Assembly: GCA_021904315.1 (NCBI GenBank)
Contig: CM038907.1
Span: forward strand, 17,181,223-17,245,222
Length of the DNA stretch: 64,000 bases
Origin: Sphagnum magellanicum
Taxonomy: Eukaryota; Streptophyta; Sphagnopsida; Sphagnales; Sphagnaceae
Direction: 5' to 3'
Shown here one piece after another: positions 47,201 through 59,090 of this stretch; position 1 is the stretch's first letter, and each line of letters begins with the position of its first letter. A program made the translations under genes and the position numbers. The notes under the pieces were generated by a model. It was not told where the DNA came from. It ran no database searches and was given only the letters and a program-made list of their open reading frames with translations.

Positions 47201-50132
47201 AATGTAGCTGTTACTCTTTGCAGATGAAATGGCAGGTGAGTGACTAACTTGCAAGATATTAGGAAGATTCAGGCGCTGGGCAAGCTGAGTGGCAATTGTT
47301 GATTTCCCCACACATGCTGTTCCACACACCAGAATAATCAGTGGCAACCGCTGATGGTGGAACCTGGTCCTCCCCAACCCGTTATACAATTATGAACTAC
47401 TATCCATTGAGAGTCCAAATTCATTTCTCAATGTTTCTTTTATCAACACAAAGGAAGGACTACTACGCTACTTCCAAGCAGAAACCTGTGATCAATCAAT
47501 CTTCACACACTGGGACTTCAGCTTTCAAGACACAATTTTACCAGTTTAGAAATTAGCCATATCTACCAAAACCTACCTGGTCATCATCTTGTAGCGCTCA
47601 ATATACTCTGCTCCATATCCACGCCGCTCCATAAGCTGTATCTCCTCCCTATTAGCCTTTCCTGTACTATGCATCTCTTTCATAAAAACACTATTAAGCT
47701 ACCATGAATAGTCAAACAAATCTCAGACCATTCTGTACCCATTAATAATGAAGTTTGCCATGGGTAACAATTCAGTTTTCACCTTAAACAAATTCGCCTC
47801 CAAATCTGACTGTGATCTGCACACATCAAATGACAACACTTGGACTCAAAACACATCACCAGATACAGCTTATGTTCACCTCCTTCTCATTCAGACTGCA
47901 CTCCTTAGTCCAAAAACAAGCATCTTTCTGCTGTTTCATCTCAAGAGGTGTCTCTGCTGCTTAACCCCTGTCCATGTGCCAAATCTAACTTTCCCAGTTT
48001 TGTAAACATGGATGAGAAAGAAACCAGCTTGGGTCTTCATTCCACCATATGTAACAGATGCTGACTCTTTGAAAGGCACAGAAAGCCGGATATTGTGATA
48101 ACCAAGAGAGATGGAGAATGTAAGCACCTAAAACCAAGTAATAATGAGTATGCATGGCAAGAAGATACTATGGTGACTAGACAGTGTCAAGAGGTTCAAA
48201 GCATACACATCTAGGAGGCTATTGTCAATGAGCAATTTTTTGAGCTCCAGTGCAATTTTGACAGCAACATGATTGGGAATCTGCCAACAAACCAAAGCTC
48301 CTTCAGAGATACCAATAAATTCTCTTTTCACAGCAAACAAATTTCCACCTGAGTGCATGAAACAGAACCCTATATGGCCACAGAAGTTTCCAAATAAGAC
48401 TTGTGCACAGATTAACATTGCAGTTCATGATGAAGGATCTGTATAATGAGATCAAGTGAATACACACCAAAACTGTCCTGAAAATCAAATCATCTATAAT
48501 GGCTTGTAGACTACAAAGCCAATTTCATTTATGAGATGAATTCATCTCAGTCTTCACTTAATTCCAAGCTTGCTGGCACAAATAAATTGATCAGTAAAGG
48601 CACAATACCTTGGTCACCAGGAGCATGCGGCTGACAAGAAAGCGTGATAGCACATAGTAATGATCTGCATTCTCCCCCAGCCATACCTTAATCTGGCTCC
48701 CTCAACAGAATAAAAACATTAGTACAGATCTAAGCAATGTAACTCACTCAAGATACCTACAGAACAGTCTGCAATAAGTTAGAAGGCACAAGAGACATTA
48801 CTTTGCAAAGACCTCATATCCCATGAAATCACCTCTAACTTCTCAGATCTCCATTGTTTGTCAAACAGGATATGAGCACCCAGTCGCAGGCATGTAGGCT
48901 CAGTTCTCTGTTTTTGAGATCTCAGAACACATCCCCTTACATTTGAATGAACTAGAAATGATCGCCTTCAGGAGATGGGTTTGGAGGTGAGCTGAAGGCA
49001 TATCTTCAGGGGCTATGGTCCTTCCAGATGAGATTCCAATTCAATTCACTTCATGGTTTCCAGAATGAGCATCAAGGCAATCGGATAGTTTTTTGAACTT
49101 ATTGTCACAAGGTGCATAGGTAAACCCAGCTACAGTCAGGGATCACTGAAGCAAACCAATCATCCAGAGATTTCAGAGGAAGATTTGAGCAACCGCATCT
49201 CCACAGCTGAAGCACTTTCAGAAATTGACCATCTCCAGCAAGGAGGTATCTTACCCTAGGAGGCTGCAACTTAACTCTAAAAAGGGATGCAGATAGGTAT
49301 ACACACACACTCTCTCAGCTACATGGATAAAGCGTCATTCCTTTAGCTTGTTCTTCTTTCTGAGAGTGTCAATACCCTCATCACAGTATCACAATATTGT
49401 TACTTCCATAGTTTATGAAAGGGGTGTAATTGCCCCAACTACACTGTTCTACTCCATCAGAGGGGATGGGTGGGGGGATGGGATGAGAGTATGTGTATCC
49501 AGCCAAAAGAGTTTTTGGACATGTATGAAAGCTCTAAAGGAAAAACAGGTCAGAATGGCTGGCCAACTTGAGAATTGGTTGAATGGGTTCTTGTGTCATC
49601 TTTAGATGCTCCTATACAATTGCACCACATTCTTGAAAAGCCTGCTTGAAAAACTGTAGAGTTTGGAGGGTTGCAGAACTAACAGACAGACAGGGGAGAA
49701 CACCCAAAAAGAAACAAGCAGCTGGTCGCATAATGGCTCTAACCCTTGACATAACAGAATCCACGAGGGCGATAAATATTCAAACATACGAAATTGGAAA
49801 CACATGGTGGTAGTTAGCATGGTGAAAGCCCATGTGGATCCTTCTAGTTATGCCACGAATGTTTCTATAGTGGATGACTGACTCCACATGACCCTAGAAT
49901 AGAATGAAGGGATACCAAACTTTGGCCTGCTTATGGGTGCATCACAATTTCTCTACTCTGAAGAGCAGAGCCAACAAAGTACCTTGACAAAGTCATATTT
50001 GGAAGCGGTGCCTCGAGTTGGTCGAGTGGAGGAACCAGCTGCTGCTGCTGCTGCTGCTGATTGTGTTATCCCATCATCTCCATTCCCCACTCTACTTCCC
50101 CCAACCTCCTCTTTTGATGCTGATGATGCCAT
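44253..50132 (-). CDS. LPA1-like P-loop protein (2-phosphoglycerate kinase-related), 415 aa
   Basis: Fourteen exons placed by homology, GT-AG sites and phase: 50132-49983, 48692-48609, 48280-48207, 47666-47577, 47363-47249, 46726-46689, 46405-46308, 46109-46054, 45940-45766, 45492-45383, 45005-44940, 44732-44667, 44540-44466, 44303-44253. They sum to 416 codons with stop. Landmarks: SKYDFVK then WLGENADHYYVLSRFL (residues 45-68), MERRGYG, Walker A GTACVGKST (147-155), TDMVYELLRTST, VWARDF, SPEELITEF, DGKPVIIEG, LHLDPSIYLMDE, LEEWIASR, and C-terminal TSFPQTLDWLHSYLLQ. This is the family of rice LOW PHYTIC ACID 1, related to archaeal 2-phosphoglycerate kinase. It affects seed phytate, but the plant enzyme's substrate is unsettled. 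Size fits the short LPA1 form. Start 50132 has good context; an in-frame ATG at 50309 exists. Exon 4 and exon 10 acceptors are the least certain. Confidence 0.93.
50041..50066. repeat. (GCT)n microsatellite coding a poly-Ala run
   Basis: Within exon 1 of the LPA1-like gene, on the minus strand, GCA/GCN codons encode seven consecutive Ala residues (about residues 26-32), upstream of the conserved SKYDFVK motif. Likely length-variable. Confidence 0.7.
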
Positions 50133-50382
50133 TCCTTGTCCTCCTCTTCGTCTTCTTCCTCTTCCTCCTCCTCCTCCTCCTGAGCACGTAAATCTTTGGC
50201 TGTCTCCAGATGCACTCACTCCTGCACTGTGGATCAAAGCTCCTAACAAACGGATCCACAAGAAACACGCTATCAAAAATCCCCACCCAAGAAACAGAAA
50301 ACTGGGCATGTGATGCGAAAATGGGGGTTGTACTGCGGCCCAGTTTTTATTTTATTTTGTTATTTTATTTTATTTTATTGTG

Positions 50383-50628
50383 TGGGGTCAATTTTGTGCT
50401 GTAGGCAAAGTGATGATTATCCATAGGAAGATTTGGCCAAATTTGATTACGAGCTAAATTTTTAAATAAATAAATAATATTAAACATCCTTCTATATTTT
50501 TGGCTACCTACCTGCTTGAACCAAGTATTGAATTTTTCTTAAATTTTGGTCTAATTATGGCTATTGAAAATCTTTTAGTTTTTAATTCCACTTTTTTGGC
50601 TAGCTAGCTACATGTAGCCATTGACCCA
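50383..50628 (+). repeat. Gene-proximal AT-rich repeat, copy E (best preserved)
   Basis: Begins TGGGGTCAATTTTGTG and ends CATTGACCC, giving possible 9-bp terminal inverted repeats (TGGGGTCAA/TTGACCC). Internal order: ATTATCCATAGGAAGATTTG, GCCAAATTTG, GAGCTAAATT, CATCCTTCTATATTTTTGGC, TTTTTCTTAAATTTTGGTC, ATTATGGCTATTGAAAATCT, TTTTTTGGCTAGC, TGTAGCC. No coding capacity. It starts 251 bp upstream of the LPA1-like ATG (74 bp from the alternative ATG). Confidence 0.8.
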
Positions 50629-50639
50629 AAAAAAGGGGG

Positions 50640-51720
50640 TTGAAACTTGTGCCTGTGCAAAAAGTGGGTGGGTGTGTAAAAAATACCAATTGCACCATTT
50701 TTTTTTATTCACCCCTTTTGCCTTAAAGAATATTAGCACATGGAAGATTTCATTATTCCAATAAATGTGTTCTAGAATCACTATTTAAATTTTTATTTTT
50801 TTAAAAAAAATTCTATAGAAGGGCTCATAAGTTTTTTGTAAACTAACCAGGCTACAAAATATTATTAGTACATTATCATTTTGACAGTAATTAAATTATT
50901 TTCAATATATGTCAATTAACAATAAATTATTTTTCACAATATCAGCTGCTCCAAATGTTGAAAAAGCTTCATGGTGTCATGATGATGTGCCTAATAAGCA
51001 ATTTCAGGATAATTTTATTTAAAAATTTTCCAAAGTGAAAAAAAAAAAAAAAAAAAAAAAAATCATCCAAAAGATGTGGGAATGGTGTTTCAAAAAATGG
51101 AATGCTTGCCAGACCCCCTTTTTTGGGCTTTTTTTTTTTTTTTCCCCTCACTAGGTATCATAGAAAAAGAATAAATTTTAAAAAAAAATTGGAGCATGTC
51201 CTTTTTTACCCTAGGTAAACCATAGGCCACTCCTACCCTAACACGTAATATCATAGTCTTAGGTCAATTTTCACATGGGCAAAATGATTAATTATTTTTT
51301 TCAAGAAAAGAAAATAATTCTTAGAAATATGAATTTATTTATTTTTAATGATTTTTAATTGATTTTTTTTCTTGTTTATGAGCATTGTCTTGCAACAACA
51401 TCAAGACCGGTGTCACATTTAACTCATTGCTCATATATATTGTTATATACATATGTCATATAAGGAGTGAAATTATTCAGATTGTAGCTTGCGATAAGTA
51501 CATACTATGATTTTGGACACCTTCGCTTCATATTTTCACCAAATTTTTTTTTCATTATTTTAAAGATTATTTGATGACAAAATTGACCCTACAGTTAATA
51601 GTATTTGGCAGGCTCAAATGGGGAAGGTTTCTTTTTTACCATTCAATTGTATAATTTATTATGCTAGAAGGGAATCCTGAGTATAAAAGTATATAAATTA
51701 TAGCCCTCCAAGAGAATGAA
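50640..51720. other. AT-rich intergenic DNA
   Basis: Poly-A and poly-T runs (for example 51039-51062 and 51129-51143) and no supported gene. Confidence 0.55.
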
Positions 51721-51864
51721 TTCCTGTGCTTGGCAAGATGGCCTTCCTTATTATAGCATCCCTACCAGTGCTTAAGTATGTGACCCTGCAAAAATATTTC
51801 TCACATCCAAGTTTAGTTATTTACTTTTTTGCAACCCCGCCTATAAAACTGGGACTACACATAG

Positions 51865-52371
51865 TTGGGAACTACTATAGCAAACCACCTGGACCAATCA
51901 TTATGTTTGGCCAATCAAAAACAGGGAACAGCAGTCAAATCATATTTATTACACTCTTCTCTAGCAGGTGTACAACTTTGCTGCGCCTTTTACGGCCTCA
52001 GCAAGTTGAGAGGACACATTCAGGAGCAAAACCATTTTCCTGCGCCTTTTACTAGCCTCAGCAAACTGCGATCATGTGCAGGAGAAAAATTATTTTCCGG
52101 AGCCAAACCGGCATGTTTTAGCTTTGCTTCATTTGATTTTAAGGTGCAGGGTCCACACACTGAGCACCGGTGGGGATGCTTTCCACCCACAAGCACTCCA
52201 AGTTCTTTTTTTTCTTCATATTTGAAAGCACATTTTGTTTGTCATGTTGAGATCTCCCAAAACAAGGTGCCTTTCATTGCAGACTTGGTATTGTTGGAAA
52301 GCTTTTTTATGAGTAGGGGTGCATCAAGGTGGTTTTGTAATGTTTACACCTATGGTGCAATCATCACTTGA
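51865..52371 (+). other. Orphan 168-codon frame with internal repeat, doubtful gene
   Basis: The frame is open for 168 codons and has less biased composition than the surrounding DNA. It contains a diverged duplication of about 60 bp (CTGCGCCTTTTAC...CCTCAGCAA at about 51980 and 52042), each copy ending near ATTTTC. No domain, signal peptide or homology is recognised. A TATAAAA-like sequence lies at 51841. It is more likely a fragment of an old gene or a non-coding transcript than a working gene. Confidence 0.2.
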
Positions 52372-52489
52372 AAAAAGAAAAACACTAAAAATCTAACAAA
52401 GGTTTTTTATAGAAAAAATGGGGAAAGTTGGCATATTTTGAGGAAAAAAAAAAGTTGAAATTGTTAGATTGAGACCATAGCTTTAAACA

Positions 52490-52600
52490 TGTCTCTAGAA
52501 TATATAGTGGGGTTCCCAAAAAAACCTACGAATTGTAGCCAAGTTTGGCTAAGTCCTCATGTGGATTATCTTTGGTTCACCTACCTCACAAAATTATTTA
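52490..52600 (-). repeat. Gene-proximal AT-rich repeat, partial copy F
   Basis: The minus strand reads ATAATCCACATGAGGACTTA then GCCAAACTTGGCTACAA, matching the left third of the copies at 21308 and 50383. It lies just downstream of the orphan frame at 51865-52371. Confidence 0.55.
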
Positions 52601-52609
52601 TTAAAAAAA

Positions 52610-54443
52610 TTAACCATGCATCAGAGTTATTCAATATTGAATAATTTTGTAAAGAAAATTCAACAAAATCAAAACTAAAAGTTTAGGAAATTTTTGATTT
52701 GCTCATGGTATTGTTGAAAAGTCTTTGAGGAATGGGATTTCTTGCATTTGATTTTGTAATTTTGAATGTACGATGAAGCATATATTGAATCCTTTACAAG
52801 GAAGGGGAAATTAGTAGGGTAACAAATTCACATTTGGCCATTATGGATCACCTATGTCTGTGGAAGTTGGAGTTTTCATGTTAACTAATTCACTTCCACC
52901 TAGCACAATAATGCTCTTGGTTCAAAAACTAAAATAAGTTAACAATGTCGTTCATAGTTCTTCTTTTCCCATGCAAGGGACTTTGTGGGGAAACAAATAG
53001 GTTGAAGGATCAAATTTATGTAATTTGTTACATAGTCATGAAGATCATTTTTTTTCATGAAAAATTATTTAAATATTCAATTCCTATGCATGTATAATAT
53101 GCCATAGTCATCATTCCTATAATAAATTTTATGTCTTTATAAAACTATGCATAAAACATCCAACATTTTTTCACCATTCTTTTTATTTTCAACATTAAGT
53201 TTATTGTATAATTTTTTTAATATTATGCATCAAGCTTCATTCTAATAAAGTAAAAATGTTTTGAATTAGCCCCAAACCTTTATTTATATATTAAGCAATA
53301 GAAAATTAATTAATTTTTTTCTTGAAACCTTACAACATAAATGATTCATTGCTAGGAAAATTAAACAATTTTTTTTTCTAAGTCTTACACCTTGTGTGAC
53401 TCATTGTGTGACTCAACAAATTTAAGTCATGCACATTAAATTATGTGATGATTTTTTAATCGTTCATCCAATTGTGTTCAGGCATGTTAAATTGTGCCAT
53501 GACTTTTCTGATTATTCATTCAACTTTCATCACGTACATTAATTTGTATGCCATGATTTATTGATGATGATTCACTATAATCCTAATAAGTATACATAAA
53601 CCACAAATGAACATTATTCATTTATAACACCTTACTGCCTAACCCAATAAATTACATAACCCACTTAATAATTACATTGGATGTTACCCATCAAATTATA
53701 TCTCATTAAGTTACAACTCCATTGCCCCCTTAGTAGCTTGTTCTAATTGGCTATTCCTATAATGGAGAGCCCACATAAAAATGTAGTTTTCATTTTGATG
53801 GGCTAGTAAGGAATGTTTTCAGATGTATTGTGAACTATGGATTTTTTTTTCAAAAAATTAATAAAATATCTCCAATTTAAACTATTTATGGAAATGGCCT
53901 ACGATAATCGACAAATTTGTTTGTTCCACATGAGGTCACATTGCTTCTTAAACAGTTATGAATGAAATGTTGAATTTCACCCTTGGTTATCCCAAGTTCC
54001 AGTTTCATTTTTTTCATCTTCATTTTTACCCTTCTTTTTGAAAAAATAAAATCACAATGCAACAAAAGAAAGTTGATTGAGCTTCCACATTATATATTCA
54101 AAAGACTAAACCCATGGAATACCATATATGCCATTGATAATCAATGCATTTTTGGTCAAAGTAAATAATTATTCAAAGAATTGGGTTTTAACAATTTTCA
54201 TTTTTAAAGCACATGTATGGGACACAACTTTATAATTCAATTATTGGGCAACAAACTTTCAAAGTTTTAGAAAAGGAATCCATGTTTTCAAAATTGACTT
54301 GAAATTTCAAATGGAAAAAGGACTTCCAAAACAACCAACCTTGAATATTTAAGTTTATTATCTTTTTTTTTTATTCCCTTTATAGGCTAGGCATTTTAGA
54401 AATTTGATATTATTTACCCATCACTAAAGGATTAAGTTTTTCT
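52610..54443. other. AT-rich intergenic DNA
   Basis: No gene seen. About three diverged units of roughly 65-70 bp with CACATTAAATT...TGATGATT motifs lie at 53420-53575. Confidence 0.5.
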
Positions 54444-54459
54444 TTTCAATTTTGTGATA

Positions 54460-55502
54460 CAAAAAGTTCAAGGTGTTGACATCGTCTTATTAACCGAAAC
54501 TTGGCACTTCCTAGGCCAACATTTGCCACATGTTGAAAGGTTTGATTCACTTGTGATAGCACGCACTATGCAGATGGGAAAAACAAAAGCGATAAAACAT
54601 AACGAAGGGGTTATTGTTTACTTCTGTAGCCACCTTAGCCCAAACCTATCACAATGGAAGGAAGGAAGCCACGATTCTTATCTATGGCTATGGGTCAACA
54701 GGGGTGTTGCCCCTGACTTGTTTGTCTACGTGGTGTATGCTGCCCTTGTTGCCTCCAAACATGAGAACAAATCCTTGTTCCAAAACCTGGTAGTAAATAT
54801 TGCTAAAGTTCAAACTTTAGGGGGCATAGTACTATTAGGAGGGGATTTTAATGCGCGTACTACAACGCTACCATATACCATTGACACTAGTGACCTTTGT
54901 GAATTGTTACAGGCACCTGAGCTCGCTGAGACTCAGCAACCAAACACTATGGCTAAGCAACAGAACCGTGATGCCAATGTTGGCAACTGGGGCCGCAAGC
55001 TCCTCGACCTATGTTGTGACGCTAAGTTACTCATCCTCAATGGCCGAACACCTAGTAATGAATCAAGGGAATTCACATGTTTGGCAAATGGGGGGGCAAC
55101 ATTGTCAATTATATTATTGGCTCACCTATAGTTTGGCAAGTTGTTACACACCTCAAAGTGATAATAGATGACACCCGTTACCGCACGATGGGGGAAGACT
55201 CTGACCATAGGCTATTACGCCTATGGTTAAACATTGGTTATAACTTTGTTGAACCACAACATATGGTGGTAACAAAAAAATTATTGCCTAGGTTCAACTA
55301 TGATAAATCAAAAGTTGCAGAGTACCAGCTTGCCCTAATAGCAAGTTTTGGAAACCTGTGGGTTGCTGACTTGATTGAGCATATGGGGGCAAACGGGTTA
55401 GCTAACCTACTACAACAGTACGTGGGTGCTATAATAAAATCTACTTTTGGTAGCAAGCCTTCGGGAAGGAGATGTAGAAAGAGGCACTGTCATAAACCCT
55501 AG
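54460..55502 (+). pseudogene. LINE endonuclease (EEP-type) domain, truncated and frameshifted
   Basis: Readable motifs are LLTETW, GGDFNAR and, after a frame change, DSDHRLL, in the order expected for an apurinic-like LINE endonuclease. The N-terminal first motif (the NxRG type) is missing. The frame changes at a seven-G run (55090-55096), consistent with a one-base indel. An in-frame stop at 55500 ends this part. Confidence 0.8.
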
Positions 55503-55718
55503 TTTAACGTTGACCACCGTACAACGAAACGTGAGTTGAGGCTTTGGCTAAAAATCAACCCCGATTCATACGCCACTAAACATCAAGAAAATAAACTCAA
55601 AAATTTATTAAAATGGAAAAGATTTTTTTGGGAAATTATAAGAGCTCAACATATGTGTGTGCTTGCTAAGGTGGATGCACTTTTGTTTTGGAAAAAATAG
55701 CGACCAAAGGCACTCGTT

Positions 55719-57263
55719 GTGAATAAGATCAATGCGACTATGCTTTTGGAAAACTTCTACGAGCTAGTTGGCCAGTCTCTGCCACCCATACGGCTTCAAA
55801 CTGATCATTCAGCTCAAGTGGTTGAACCTCCACCTAACCACACCCTGAACATAGATATCACACTTGCTGAGCTACTTCATGCATTGAAAAAGCTACAAAG
55901 GAACAAGGCTGTTAGTTTGGATGGTATGAAAACTAAGTTCATTTTGGATGAGGGAGAGTTGCTACACATGCCACTATTGATAGCGTTCAATTGCTTTCTG
56001 GCAGAAGGCATTCCAAAAGCCCTTTCCACTGGGGTGGTCCACACGCTCTTGAAAGGGGGTGATGCCTCCAAATTTGACAACTACAAAGGGATAACGATTG
56101 GACCTTTCCTAACAAAGTTGTTTGCTATGATCCTTGATAAAAAGCTGAGTGAGTGGGCTGAACAACATGGGCTGAGTGCCAAAGGTCAAGCTGGGTTTCA
56201 CAAAGATTACCGCATTACTAACCAACTTTTCATATTGCGAACTCTGATAGAACAAAGCAAGGCAAAAAAAAAGCCACTCTATTGTTATTTTATGGACTTC
56301 AAAAAGGCGTTCGATATTATGTTGCGTGAAGTGTTGTGGCAGGTGTTGGCTGGCCTTGGGGTGGAGGGACGTTTCTTACGATGCTTGCAAGTGATTTATG
56401 CCAAGGATATTGTACGCATTAACCACCTAAGCGAAGGTGTCACCTCCAGCTTTAGATGCCAGCAAGGTGTGAAACAAGGTTGTCCTCTCAACCCCCTATT
56501 CTTTGGGCTATATTTGGATGCCTTAAAGGGGTGTTTAAATGGCAAAAAATGTAATGCACTAGCCTTAACATATGTGCACATATGGTTGTTGTTTTTTGCA
56601 AATGACCTTGCTTTAACGTCGGAGTCAGAGGTGGGACTGTAGTAACAATTAAACGCATTCCAGTAGTTTTGTGCTGAACGTGAACTTATAGTGAACGTGA
56701 AAAAAACAAAAGTCATGATGTTCAATTCTGCTAACCCGTGCCAAGAGTTTGTGTTTGAAGGTGACATTATTGAGCGTGTGCAAATTTTCAAATACTTGGG
56801 GATCCTGCTCGAGACCACCTCGAACCTGGATAGTGCAATGGAACATCTAGTAATTGCCAGTAGGCACTTGCTATTCACACTGAACCGCCGTTGTGTGGAG
56901 CTACGTATTATGGACGTTAAGCTACGGTGTGACCTCTTCAACACATTGGTGCATTCCATAACAAGCTACGCCTGTGAGGTTTGGGTGGACTCTAAAAAAA
57001 TAAAGGTTATTGAAGTAGTGTACCAAGGGTTCCTCAAATCCCTATTCAGGGTGCGAAAAACAACCGGCACATCCATTGTGTTAGCAGAATTTGGCAAATT
57101 TCCCTTTGAACACTATGCATGGGGACAAGCATTGTTGTACTATAATTATGTGAGCATGGTCACTAAAGACCGCATCTTGGGAAAGGCATGGGAAGCCCAA
57201 CTCGCTATGCTTGCTGCGAAAAAGAAATGTTGGGCTAGATCCGTGAAAAAATGGCTACTCTAG
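55719..57263 (+). pseudogene. LINE reverse transcriptase, inactivated
   Basis: Finger and palm motifs appear in order: KLQRNKAVSLDGM, NYKGITIG, GFHKDYRITNQL, FMDFKKAFD (56293-56319), GVKQGCPLNPLFFGLYLDAL. The catalytic box at about 56594 reads FANDL, so the first Asp of the usual xADD pair is Asn. Stops at 56640-56675 separate the palm from the thumb-like part (56691-57263: VKKTKVM, FKYLGILLE). Enzymatically dead by these changes. Confidence 0.9.
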
Positions 57264-57688
57264 AATTAGCCCCAAGAAGTGGCAAGTTTTCTACTTATGG
57301 TTCAATCACTTCTGGAAACGGCGTTTCAGCTTGCAACAACATGTGTGTTCTAGGCGAGGATTGTTTAACTATCGTTGGGAACAGTTCTTGGGACAATGCA
57401 CATACATTCGACCCGTCTAGCAAAGGTAAGAGGTTGGGTAGAGAACAAAGTATTTTGTTGCAACGCACACAACATACAAGTGGAAACTCAAATGGCTAAA
57501 CCGGCCACACTACATCTATTATAGTCAATTAGTGGTAGATCTACGATGGAAGGCCCGATCAACTAGGAGGTTGGTGTCCCACCCCTCTAGGTTTTCCCCA
57601 CATAATGTTGAGTGTAAAAAGGGTGAAGGATAATATGTGACTAACTTTCATTGAAAAGTTATTTACCAACCGTGAAATTGGGATCAAC

Positions 57689-58069
57689 GTGCAGACAAGA
57701 TATTTGCCCTTCAAGGGTATGTCGTACGAGAGCAAAAGCTACTTATGTAACATCAACTATGTTCAACTGCGGAAAGCTCTGACTCGATTTTGGTGTGACA
57801 ACACACAGCTTGAGGTAATGCTAGGTGCGTGGAAGGGTGTGCCATACATAGAGACGCTTTATCAAGGCTGCGACTTGGGGAAGGTAGAAGATGAAAAACA
57901 CTTGTTCCTTGTCTGTCCAAATACACAGAAAGTTAGGGAACGCTTTTGTTCAACCTTGCCCCTCACCCACATGAGCACTTTTGCTAAACTCATGCAGACT
58001 ACGAACATGGTCACCTTGGCCAAATTTGTGGCATGCTGTCAGTTCCAGAGGATAATCTGTCCTCCATGA
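57689..58069 (+). pseudogene. LINE C-terminal zinc-binding-like segment
   Basis: In a different frame from the RT part, the sequence shows CDLGKVEDEKHLFLVCPNTQ. This resembles the zf-RVT-like end of plant LINE proteins (Cys ... EDE-H-LF-CP). Another shifted fragment lies at 57251-57499. Confidence 0.65.
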
Positions 58070-58239
58070 TTTACCTTTTGTCTAATGGACTCTCTGGTCC
58101 TAAACGGATGTAAAATAGTAAATAGTAAATAGTAAACATTGAAATAATTGATTATTGAAAGTTTGCCAATTTTCATTGAAATAATTGAAAGAAATGGGGT
58201 TTAAACTCCAAAGGTTTTTATTTCAATTTTGTGATATAA

Positions 58240-59090
58240 CCTCGTTGGCAATCAAGCACAAGATGAATTAACCAAGTTTGGTTACAAGTTTGAAATGAAA
58301 GCATAAAACTTATGCATCCTATTATATTAGCCAATTTTCAAGAATTTATGTCCACTAAATGGAATTGTAGAATGTGAATTTGTCCGTTTTGGGAAACTTC
58401 CTACTTGGAATGTTATTGATATGAACTTGTTATTCGAGGGATATATATTTCAATTATTAAGTTTTTATTGTAACATTTTTTTTTTGGCAAAAGTTTGCAA
58501 TGTGTTGAAAAGGGAAAAAAGGGGGGTGCAAAAGCTACAAAGGTCTTTTTTGGGGAGAAAAAGAAATCTCAATTAAAAATTTATTATCAATGTATAGCCT
58601 TTGCATTTGGGAATAGCCATAAGAACCTACCCAATTTCTTTTAGTTCATCCAAAGGACGTTTTACAAAGTGTAAAAAATCAATGGTTTTCAACAAGTACT
58701 TGCTAAATATTATGGAGAAATTAAAAAAATTCAAAACAAAGACAATTTTTTACACTCATGGACCAAGGGTTTATGATTAGATGGAAACTTTAGTTTGTAT
58801 CTTGATTTTATGCAAGAATACATAGCTAGGATTGAAACTAGCCCATATGGTTTAAAACTTTTTAAAAATACAAATGATATTTTATTCATGCTTTGAAAAT
58901 AACAAAAAGGAATTTACAGCTAGGAATTTTTATGTGTTATTTTGCAAGGTCAAAAAAGTGGCAATAAATGTTTTGTAAAAACACCAAATTTTGTTGGAAT
59001 TGCATTGAAAAAAAGTTGTCACCACAATGTGAAAATTCGTTCAAAACTTTAAAAACATAATTAAAAAGTTCCCCCAAGATTTTAATCCCT
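58240..59090. other. AT-rich intergenic DNA
   Basis: No gene or domain seen between the two retroelement remnants. Confidence 0.55.

Larger units (their letters stand above)
54444..58236 (+). mobile_element. LINE (non-LTR retrotransposon) remnant with flanking direct repeat
   Basis: The 16-bp sequence TTTCAATTTTGTGATA occurs at 54444-54459 and 58221-58236 and probably marks the target-site duplication. Coding begins immediately after the left copy, in mid-endonuclease, indicating 5' truncation during insertion. The 3' end has a short tandem tail (AATAGTAAATAGTAAATAGT, about 58115-58134), as in several LINE clades. About 85 bp, including a duplicated CATTGAAATAATTGA (58137 and 58174), lie between the tail and the right repeat. 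Either these belong to the element or the insertion point is misjudged. Confidence 0.7.
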
